This document shows, piece by piece, positions 48,701 to 53,381 of a stretch of DNA of 53,381 nucleotides. Position numbers and translations under genes: made by a program. The notes beneath the pieces are model-generated. The model was not told the origin of the DNA. It was given only the letters and a program-made list of their open reading frames with translations, and ran no database searches. Location of the stretch: assembly GCA_905221605.1 (NCBI GenBank), contig CAJNDS010002700.1, forward strand, positions 1 through 53,381. Direction: 5' to 3'. The DNA is from Symbiodinium natans. Lineage: Eukaryota > Sar > Dinophyceae > Suessiales > Symbiodiniaceae. Each line of letters opens with the position of its first letter. Positions within the stretch are counted from its first letter, which is position 1.

Positions 48701-49259
48701 AGGGCTTTCAATTTGGGGAGGGGTGGGTGGGTTAGGGTTGAGGGTCTTTGGTCCTCAACGCTTAGGGTTTAGGGTGTTCGTTGCAAAACGCTCGGACCAC
48801 CACATTGTTTGGTAGTCCATTAGCTGAAATAGCCGCCCACTCACCCAAGCTAAGACCTTGGTTTCCCCCCAACCCCACTGGCAAGGGGGGATATATATCT
48901 ATATATATATATATATATATGGTTTTGACGACAAGTCTTGGAAAGCTTTGCAATTCGCATCGATTCAGGGGGAGGGCGGGGGACAAGGCCGGGCCTCTGC
49001 AGCTGGGGCCTCTGCAGCTGGGTGCTTTCCAAAACAGGAAGACCCCCCAAAAAATAGAATCCCCAGAAAGCGACCCCCAGCCGCTGGAGAGTTCAAAAGA
49101 CCCCCAAACCCCCAAATCCCTGGCCTTAAACCCCTAACCCTAAACCCTAAACCCTTAAATCCTTAAACCCCTAAACCCTAAACCCTAAAACCCCCACAAG
49201 GCTCCTAAGGCTTGCAGGCCACCCCGCTCGCCCCGCAGAATCTCCAGGAGCCAGCGGGC
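39696..49259 (-). CDS. Pentatricopeptide-repeat (PPR) protein gene, partial
   Basis: Small exons that join in frame carry repeated PPR helices. Examples: [20 protein letters not shown] joined to [20 protein letters not shown], and VEELFWQM joined to [15 protein letters not shown]. Each shows the A-helix (Y/F-x-x-L-L/I), the A..W/F...M B-helix and the G-[VI]-x-[PA]-[DE] turn of the 35-residue motif. PPR proteins bind RNA, usually of organelles, and act in its processing, stability or translation. Exon sizes are 28-78 nt. Donors are mixed GC, GA and GT; acceptors are AG|G in nearly all. The last two exons (40515-40553, 39696-39740) fit by phase only. The 5' end is unknown. A 100-N gap and probably at least one missing exon interrupt the chain. 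Confidence 0.8.
40040..40500. repeat. Decayed then perfect CCCTAAA array
   Basis: 40040-40290 holds heavily mutated units; 40295-40495 holds about 27 nearly perfect heptamers with two one-base deletions. Confidence 0.95.
40515..40553 (-). CDS. PPR gene, exon
   Basis: 39 nt, phase 0 at both ends. Acceptor gccag|gaa, donor gag|gctttg (GC). Encodes [13 protein letters not shown]. Bracketed by CCCTAAA left and TTTAGGG right. Confidence 0.55.
40800..40938. repeat. CAACCCCT octamer array
   Basis: About 14 tandem octamers CAACCCCT passing into CCCTAAA. The same octamer appears again at 47.42-47.46 kb. It gives an Asn-Pro-Ser-Thr-Pro-Gln-Pro-Leu repeat ORF that is not a gene. Confidence 0.95.
41237..41512 (-). 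CDS. 91-codon ORF inside a PPR intron, unassigned
   Basis: Repeat-free ORF starting [20 protein letters not shown] and including [17 protein letters not shown]. No family recognised. Like the 30.9 kb ORF it is a unique block of about 270 bp set in telomere-rich intron sequence. Confidence 0.25.
   Translation of the reverse strand: MREKKSSDEGPIVCFTRRSHLIEGKRSSVLGILCALIAERGPFSVLLKHVMPCNRALLIKTTAKSRAILCQSAISASEGSVLTSPPLNRKL
41690..41800. repeat. TTTAGGG passing into TTTTAGGG octamers
   Basis: Four heptamers followed by nine to ten TTTTAGGG octamers, the telomere unit typical of Chlamydomonas. A second octamer patch is at 46.86-46.99 kb. Confidence 0.95.
41900..42030. repeat. CCCTAAA array
   Basis: About 11 perfect units then variants. 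Confidence 0.96.
42030..42237. other. G-rich stretch, no gene called
   Basis: 42100-42237 is GGGGTGGGCGG-type sequence giving a Gly/Arg-rich 69-codon plus ORF. No domain seen; regarded as low complexity. Confidence 0.5.
42238..42312. repeat. TTTAGGG array
   Basis: About ten perfect units left of a PPR exon. Confidence 0.96.
42354..42409 (-). CDS. PPR gene, exon with EPDVVT turn
   Basis: About 56 nt. Acceptor ccccag|gaag; the donor is uncertain (probably GA after TGG A). Encodes [23 protein letters not shown] is the hallmark start of a PPR motif (consensus PDVVTYNTLI). Confidence 0.85.
42452..42570. mobile_element. MITE family D, copy 3
   Basis: Left ctctactatgtgtttaagaa, right ggattcttcagcaaatagta. 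It lies in a PPR-gene intron. Confidence 0.7.
42976..43028 (-). CDS. PPR gene, exon
   Basis: 53 nt. Acceptor cgccag|gcg, donor cagat|gagcct (GA). Encodes [17 protein letters not shown] and completes Met with the next exon, giving [17 protein letters not shown]. Confidence 0.88.
43047..43130. repeat. TTTAGGG array
   Basis: About seven perfect units then variants. Confidence 0.95.
43282..43381. other. Assembly gap of 100 N
   Basis: A run of exactly 100 N, followed at once by a CCCTAAA array. The round number suggests a gap of unknown true size, placed where telomere-like repeats stopped the assembly. Confidence 0.98.
43382..43512. repeat. CCCTAAA array, about 18 units
   Basis: Begins at the gap, so its true length is not known. 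Confidence 0.97.
43514..43760. mobile_element. MITE family A, full copy and truncated copy
   Basis: The full copy (43595-43759) has ends cagagatacttatagggttc and ctacaaatatctctg, extending the inverted repeats to CAGAGATA/TATCTCTG. A truncated left end (43514-43552) precedes it, broken by CCCTAAA after ggagggggttcaa. The two copies thus flank a telomere-like tract. Confidence 0.85.
43842..43873 (-). CDS. PPR gene, exon
   Basis: 32 nt. Acceptor gtcag|gaga, donor cag|gtccat (GT). Encodes [10 protein letters not shown], the M-x(4)-TPD turn of a PPR motif, joined in phase to VEVLR. Confidence 0.75.
44012..44076 (-). CDS. PPR gene, exon
   Basis: 65 nt. Acceptor tctgag|tggc, donor ttgc|gtaagg (GT, canonical). 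Encodes [20 protein letters not shown] plus L. It matches the PPR pattern T-x-x-L-L-x-x-x-A-K-x-x-D-V-E. Confidence 0.7.
44370..44530. repeat. CCCTAAA array, about 22 units
   Basis: Perfect except for two variants at 44468-44485. It lies 28 bp left of the next exon; a TTTAGGG array (44649-44708) lies right of that exon. Confidence 0.97.
44558..44595 (-). CDS. PPR gene, exon
   Basis: About 38 nt. Acceptor gcaaag|gag; donor probably cacat|gacagt (GA). Encodes [12 protein letters not shown], the D-L-x-x-A-E-x-x-W part of a PPR motif. Confidence 0.65.
44793..44897. mobile_element. MITE family B, copy 4
   Basis: Left ggggctttccgccttatacc, right aaaaagggggaacatcccaa. More diverged at the left end than the other copies. 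Confidence 0.75.
45120..45360. repeat. Variant TTTAGGG region
   Basis: Continuous TTTAGGG, TTTGGGG and TTAGGG variants with drift; no exon. Confidence 0.9.
45390..45467 (-). CDS. PPR gene, exon
   Basis: 78 nt, phase 0, the longest PPR exon found. Acceptor tcgcag|gtg, donor gag|gccctg (GC). Encodes [20 protein letters not shown] then NHIIGE. A full B-helix, turn and next A-helix are visible. Confidence 0.9.
45697..45832. mobile_element. MITE family C, copy 2
   Basis: Left ggggtacaaggaggggccct, right tatgagggtccctccttgat; interior cttaatcttatccc and tatgtaccttatatagtccc as in the 16.7 kb copy. It is followed 25 bp later by a family A element. Confidence 0.8.
45856..46000. mobile_element. MITE family A, copy 3
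   Basis: Left agggttcttgagggaggggg, right a C run followed by aagaactctataacc. The interior keeps gggtgtgtaaccca and the actccc...cttccctaagg motifs. Confidence 0.75.
46380..46465. repeat. CCCTAAA tract
   Basis: About ten units with CCCTAAC variants, left of a PPR exon; TTTAGGG-like units start at 46577 on the right. Confidence 0.95.
46496..46555 (-). CDS. PPR gene, exon
   Basis: 60 nt, phase 0. Acceptor cccaag|gac, donor cacag|gcgcct (GC). Encodes [20 protein letters not shown], the A-helix of a PPR motif that continues directly into the 45.4 kb exon. Confidence 0.9.
46830..46995. repeat. TTTTAGGG octamer array
   Basis: About 15 octamers following a few heptamers; a second, independent patch of this variant. 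Confidence 0.95.
47105..47340. repeat. CCCTAAA arrays flanking repeat R2
   Basis: Arrays at 47107-47170 and 47241-47337 flank a piece starting aagggtatacatagggccct and ending ctaagaaccagggagggcct. The piece (R2) recurs at 48.10-48.15 kb. Confidence 0.95.
47338..48010. repeat. Pyrimidine octamer minisatellites with large inverted repeat
   Basis: Runs of CCTCAACC, then CCATCCCT (about 47462-47600), then CCACCCCT (47728-47830), then the reverse complement type GGTGGAGG/GGGGTGGA (47876-47985). The last two blocks are about 100 bp each and complementary, separated by about 50 bp. The 190-codon and shorter ORFs here (poly Trp-Arg-Gly and Pro-Ser-Thr) are repeat artefacts. The repeat-free island 47600-47725 was examined; no exon chosen. 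Confidence 0.92.
48100..48155. repeat. Dispersed repeat R2, second copy
   Basis: aagggtatacatacataagg, then ccctcattccctactaagaa, then ccaggccctatacctaaacc. The order is the same as at 47.19-47.24 kb, and the two copies enclose the minisatellite block. Confidence 0.85.
48301..48362. repeat. CCCTAAA array
   Basis: About eight units, left of a PPR exon. Confidence 0.96.
48392..48432 (-). CDS. PPR gene, exon
   Basis: 41 nt. Acceptor ccgcag|ga, donor gaagca|gcgccc (GC). Encodes [13 protein letters not shown] and joins in phase to DHSVFRYLL, giving the canonical turn [14 protein letters not shown]. Confidence 0.88.
48464..48700. repeat. TTTAGGG array, about 30 units
   Basis: Among the longest arrays of the window. 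Its right end passes into GTAGGGTTTAGGGA variants repeated several times. Confidence 0.97.
48775..49130. other. Unique island, unassigned ORFs on both strands
   Basis: Overlapping ORFs of 100-118 codons occur on both strands. It contains a TA microsatellite (48889-48920) and a 15-bp direct repeat ggcctctgcagctgg at 48990-49021. Because both strands are open and there is no recognisable domain, no gene is called. Confidence 0.4.
49232..49259 (-). CDS. PPR gene, exon
   Basis: 28 nt, leaves in phase 1. Acceptor gttcag|gcc, donor cggg|gcgagc (GC). Encodes ARWLLEILR, a PPR B-helix. The open frame extends upstream (HKRCLVQ), so an earlier acceptor near 49282 is the alternative. Confidence 0.7.
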
Positions 49260-49754
49260 CTGAACCAGGCAGCGCTTGTGGGCTTCAGGGCTTTTGTGGT
49301 TTAGGTGCCTTATAAACTTTTAGACCCTAACACCCTAAACCCTAAACCCTAAACCCCTAAACCCCAAAACCCCAAACCAGAGGCTGTGTACCTTAAGATC
49401 CCTAAACCTACCATTTTTGTAGCCTAAACTAAACCCTAAACCCTCCCTAAACCCTAAACCCCTAAGCCCCTAAACCCCTAAACCCCAAACCCCAACCCTA
49501 AACCCTAACCGTCTCTTGCTATAAAGCGCCTTCTAGGGTTCTTAGGTAACCTACCAAACAAGAAGGGTTTTGGAGCTCTTGTGGAGAGGATTCAGGGTTT
49601 CAGGTTCAGAGTTTCGCCGCGGTTGCGATCTGGAGCTCCGCCCTAGACTCCGAACCCTAACCCTAAACACCCCAAGGACTAGACTCTGAACCCTACCCTA
49701 AACTCTAAACCCCAAACCCGAAACACCCCAAAAGACCCAAAGAACGGTCCATGC

Positions 49755-49850
49755 CAGCCCTAAACCCTAAACCCTAAACCCTAAACCCTAAACCCTAAAC
49801 CCTAAACCCTAAACCCTAAACCCTAAACCCTAAACCCTAAACCCTAAACC
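49755..49850. repeat. CCCTAAA array
   Basis: About 13 perfect units. Confidence 0.97.
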
Positions 49851-49854
49851 GACC

Positions 49855-49945
49855 ATGTAGTCTTCATGGCACAAGCCGCAGAGCGGTGGTACGATACCGC
49901 TCATCGAGCAGCCCATGGGCCAAGTTGCAATGTCCAGACGGCCCG
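49855..49945. other. Exon-like island, strand ambiguous
   Basis: Plus frame MAQAAERWYDTAHRAAHG looks PPR-like; minus frame MSGIVPPLCGLCHEDYM is also open. The gene around it is on the minus strand, so neither is secure. Confidence 0.25.
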
Positions 49946-50247
49946 TTCCGAAAACCAAAATCCCCGAACCCAAAGCCCTAAACCCTAAACCCCCTAAACC
50001 CTGAACCCCCTAAACCCTAAACCCCCTAAACCCCCTAAACCCTAAACCCTAAACCCTAAACCCTAAACCCTAAACCCCCAAACCCCCGAAACCCCAAACA
50101 ACCTCGAAAATCGGTTCGGGTTTCAGGCTTAGAGCAATAACCCCCTGAACCCTGAACCGCCCTTGCGCGAACCTGGCCCTGTGCCATGCCAATTTCAACT
50201 CAGTGTGGAATGCAAATCTCCTTCTTGGAGGTTCATGGTACTTATTA

Positions 50248-50348
50248 ACCATTCTAACTGTACTTATAACTGTACTTATAACGATCTTAGAGCACTTAAG
50301 GGGCTTATAAGTGGGTCATAAGTACAGTTATAATTTGTTAAGAAGTAC
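50248..50348. mobile_element. Foldback element with AACTGTACTTATAA arms
   Basis: Left arm taactgtacttataactgta (with a partial tandem copy), right arm cataagtacagttataattt. The loop contains agcacttaaggggctta. Non-coding. Confidence 0.7.
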
Positions 50349-50984
50349 AAACCCTAAACCCTAAACCCTAATTGAACCGGACGCACGAAGCGAAGCCATC
50401 CAACCGCCCAAAACGCAAAGTGTTCACCTGCCTCGGCTTCGCAACAACTGAGCGCCCGGAGAGCCCAGAAAACCCTTATTTAAGGAATATACCTTAAACC
50501 CTATACGCAGGGATCCTTCGTAGGATTTAAAGGCGTGTTTCTTAAAGAATTGGGGCGGGCTAATGTCTATCGCACCTTACTCTGGACTTTGGAATATTGT
50601 TGGCACTTGTAATGGAAAACGTCCCGAACACCTACAAGCCCATTGTGTCCGAACCCTACATTCCCTGTTGACTACATAACGACCTCCAAATGCAATCAAC
50701 CTAAACCCCATGAGCCCTCAACATGAACCTCATGGCCTAAACCCTAACCGTAAAATCTGAACCCTAAAACCTAAGCCCCCTGAGTCCTCAACCCTCGTGC
50801 CCTTGGTAGCCCTGTAACCACATTATAATACGGACACCCTTTTTGGGGTTGGTTACTTGATAAGCGAGCCTTGAACCAAAAACAAGGAAAAGGGTACCAC
50901 TGGGCTAGCAAGCCCCCCAGGCCTGAGGCCCTTAACCCTAAACCACATGAGTCCTAATCCCTAAGGCCCCTAAATCCTAAACCC

Positions 50985-51050
50985 TAAACCCTAAACCCTA
51001 CACCCTAAACCCTAAACCCTAAACCCTAAAACCCTAAACCCTTAGGGTTC
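50985..51050. repeat. CCCTAAA tract
   Basis: About eight units, left of a PPR-like exon; TTTAGGG tract at 51138-51195 on its right. Confidence 0.95.
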
Positions 51051-51075
51051 TAAACCCCATTTGCCCTAAGCCTGC

Positions 51076-51132
51076 CTTGTTCCTCAGCCAATGGCTCGGC
51101 TCCACACCGCCTTCTGCGAGGAGGTTACGCGC
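51076..51132 (-). CDS. PPR-like exon
   Basis: 57 nt, phase 0. Acceptor ggaag|gcg, donor aag|gcaggc (GC). Encodes ARNLLAEGGVEPSHWLRNK; A-x-x-L-L-x-x-G-G-V-E-P is the PPR B-helix and turn. Probably an upstream exon of the same PPR gene, though exons between 49.26 and 51.08 kb are not resolved. Confidence 0.7.
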
Positions 51133-51512
51133 CTTCCGGTTTAGGGTTTAGGGTATAGGGTTTAGGGTTTGGGATTTAGGGTTTAGGGTTTAGGGCACAG
51201 AGAGCTTCGGCATTCAGGGATCTAGGGGCTTCTTGGGGCTCGTGTTGCAGGAATGAGACATCGTCCCTAAACCCTAAACCCAAAACCCTAAATCTTAACC
51301 CCTAGACCGTAAACCCTATGGCAATCGCTGTTAAGGGCTGGTGTTCGCAAATGTCTTTCGGGAGGAGGATTTCCAAGAACCAGGGAGGAAGTGGGGGGAC
51401 TGAAGGGACCCTTCAGGGTTGAGAGTTTAGGGTTGAGGGTTTGGGGACCCGCCCAAAACGGGACTCCTTTGTGTCGGAAACCCAATATTGCAAGCCATGC
51501 GCCGTCACTCAC

Positions 51513-51580
51513 CTGCATGCAACTCGTTGCCTAGCAGCTGACACATGTCCGGGGGAGATGATGACAACAGGATGGAAGAC
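51513..51580 (-). CDS. Exon, minus strand, unassigned
   Basis: 68 nt. Acceptor cttccaag-type (cccaag|gtc), donor gcag|gtgagt, a perfect canonical GT site. Frame VFHPVVIISPGHVSAARQRV joins in phase 0 to the next exon upstream. May be the 5' part of the PPR gene. Confidence 0.5.
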
Positions 51581-51689
51581 CTTGGGGAAACTTAAACCCT
51601 AAACCAATTGCAGTCTGGATCCCTTGTTAGGGACTCAAACGCAAAACCCTAATCCCTGAACCCTAAACTCTTAACCCCCCCCACCAAGC

Positions 51690-51880
51690 CCCCCACCTCC
51701 GCCCCTTGGCTAAATAGACCCTCTGAATAAGGTCCCTGTTTAAGAGAGCCAGAAGAGGGTTAAGAAGGGTTCCCCTTTAAGGGTCTCCCTTATCCTAAGG
51801 AAACAGAGAGCCTAAATTTTGGAGTTGAGGGTTTTTATGCAGGCTTGAACTCATGATCCCACAGGACTTAGGGCTTCTAG
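51690..51880. other. AT-richer foldback stretch
   Basis: Contains tagaccctctgaataaggtc and, inverted, gggtctcccttatcctaagg. No exon; possibly another MITE. Confidence 0.35.
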
Positions 51881-51911
51881 GTTACTTATAACATCTGCTA
51901 CCAACTCTCAC

Positions 51912-51977
51912 CTTGAACACAAGTTCACTTTCGTCAGGGGCTACATGGCCTCGCGAAAGCCCTGCTGCCGTGCGACC
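51912..51977 (-). CDS. Exon, minus strand, unassigned
   Basis: 66 nt, phase 0. Acceptor ccgcag|ggt, donor aag|gtgaga (GT). Encodes GRTAAGLSRGHVAPDESELV then FK. G-H-V-A-P-D-E resembles a PPR turn, which would make this the same gene. Confidence 0.6.
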
Positions 51978-52765
51978 CTGCGGACGGCTGCAATCGCTTA
52001 GTGCCCATGTGGGATGTAGGTCATTTAAGGTCAGGGGACGACCCTAAACCCTAACCCGAGACTCTAATTAACCTAAACCCTAACTAGAACCCTGAACCTC
52101 TAAAACCCTAAACCTTACAAACCCCAAAACTTAATGCCCGCGCCACACAAAACAACAATGAGGTCGGGGTCGAAACAGCTATACTATAGATGCCAAACCC
52201 CGGAATGAAGCACAACAAAACAAAAACGCCAAAGCCTGCAACCCAAGACTCCCCCCCCCCCTCCCAAAAAAAAGCGAAGAAACCCAAACCCCAAGATGCC
52301 CAAAAACCCGATACACCCCAAAGATCATAAACACGTGAAGGATTTAGAGGTTTAGGAGTTCAGGGGCTTCGGATGCAGGGTTTAACGCTAAAGCTTCGGA
52401 GTTTAGGCACTAGCTGGGGAGTTGAGAGTTTCAGGGTGTAGTTAGGGTTTAGGGTTTAGGGCTTTGGGCTTAGGGTTTAGGGTTTAGGCTGTTAAGTAAG
52501 AAGACGTCCAGAAAATGAGCTACCAGTACCCTTACGTAAGTACTACATGATTCAGATGATGAGAGAACAGCCCAAAGCAATCCACGACCAAACCCTAACC
52601 CTAAACCCTAAACCCTAATTAAACCCTAAACAAACCCTAAACCCTAAACCCCAAACCCTTTGTCGCTCGAAGAAGTCCACCTGGGAACCCGAAACCTCTA
52701 AAGAAAGGGGACCAGGGCCCAGTCCGGGTCCTAGAAAGGTCTTAAAACCCTAAACCCTCAACATC

Positions 52766-52828
52766 CCAGCCCAGGAACATGAACACGGCCAGCAAGCCAA
52801 TCTTCTTCTTCTCTTCTGACGTGATGTC
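52766..52828 (-). CDS. Exon with a membrane segment, unassigned
   Basis: 63 nt, phase 0. Acceptor aaccag|gac, donor tgg|gatgtt (GA). Encodes DITSEEKKKIGLLAVFMFLG plus W: a charged stretch followed by a hydrophobic segment (IGLLAVFMFLGW) long enough to begin a transmembrane helix. The frame is also open upstream of the acceptor. It may start a different gene. Confidence 0.55.
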
Positions 52829-52949
52829 CTGGTTCAGGGCGCAGGGTGTCCCAAAGGCCAAGGCCCGCCTAAACCCTGAACCCTAAACCCGGAGGCCCTA
52901 GGCCCTGCACAGTCTTTGATAAACTAAGCCCTAAACGCTACACCCAAGC

Positions 52950-53381
52950 TTTGGCACCATTTCAACTGGAGATCTGGGAACTTTACAATCTCTACACCCT
53001 TTCCGTCCACAGCGCTACTGTACGCGGGCCAAATGTCTGGAAGATACTTTGTGTTTTGCCGTCCTTGCGCCTATACGTCACCGGGGCACTGCCAAAGACA
53101 TGGGAGCCGAATCTGAGTGTTGCATGTGCTGCCTCGAAAGATACATTTGAAGTGATTAACGGCTCGCTAAAGGGCTTCACGACGTCAACACGTACTGACA
53201 GCTAGCTGAGTATGGTCTTTCTGCACGCAAAGGAGCAGCCGCCGTCAAATCATGCGTTGAAATCCTTTGCGCATAGTCCTTATCCTGACCTTTCAATGCC
53301 CTATGTAGCTGTCCTGGCGCGTTGGAAGCTTAAACATGCTGTGGCCGGGGAAGCACCTTTCCTAGTGATGTTCCTGCTGAG
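52950..53381. other. Repeat-free edge with an 84-codon plus ORF
   Basis: The longest right-hand stretch without telomere-like units. Plus ORF 52951-53205 begins MAPFQLEIWELYNLYTLSVH; a 62-codon minus ORF overlaps it. No domain recognised. It could be the edge of a larger unique element or gene outside the window. Confidence 0.4.

Noticed and set aside
49855-49945. Plus-strand PPR-like exon (AERWYDTAHRAAHG)
   Set aside because: All secure exons around it are on the minus strand and both strands are open; kept only as an ambiguous island.

Overview
This is nuclear DNA from a eukaryote, most likely a dinoflagellate (inference). Three signs point there. (1) The plant/alveolate-type telomere heptamer TTTAGGG/CCCTAAA occurs hundreds of times in both orientations across the whole window. 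(2) The genes I could rebuild are cut into very small exons whose 5' splice sites are mostly GC or GA rather than GT, and nearly every acceptor is AG followed by G. That combination is established for dinoflagellate nuclear genes. (3) The clearest gene encodes a calcium-dependent protein kinase (CDPK), a family of plants and alveolates, and all three rebuilt genes lie in the same direction, as in dinoflagellate unidirectional gene clusters. No bacterial-style gene, tRNA, rRNA or CRISPR array was seen. ORF length is misleading here: nearly all ORFs over 60 codons are low-complexity or repeat-derived, while real exons are 23-115 nt.

Layout. 1-2.1 kb: ACG triplet array, a cluster of short AT-rich palindromes and two minisatellites. 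2.1-10.4 kb: telomere-like tracts, a tandem duplication, poly-C and TAATAG microsatellites, and scattered exon-like islands that I could not join. 10.8-17.0 kb, minus strand: complete or nearly complete 11-exon gene of unknown function with a Lys/Gly-rich N-terminus. 18.7-32.0 kb, minus strand: 3' part of a CDPK gene, 14 exons covering the end of the kinase domain, the junction domain and four EF hands. 32-39 kb: intron-like sequence, MITEs and exon-like islands; the kinase catalytic core should lie here but was not recognised. 39.7-49.3 kb, minus strand: a pentatricopeptide-repeat (PPR) gene in many small exons, possibly reaching 51.1 kb, interrupted by a 100-N assembly gap. 51.5-53.4 kb: further minus-strand exons and an unassigned repeat-free stretch.

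The most interesting structure is the introns. They are built largely from telomere-like heptamers plus several families of short inverted-repeat (MITE-like) elements. Many exons are bracketed by CCCTAAA on the left and TTTAGGG on the right, so in the transcript such an intron begins with a G-rich telomere tract and ends with its complement and could fold into a long hairpin that brings the two splice sites together. Exon junctions were inferred by eye from reading frame, protein family fit and AG|G acceptors, with no transcript data.
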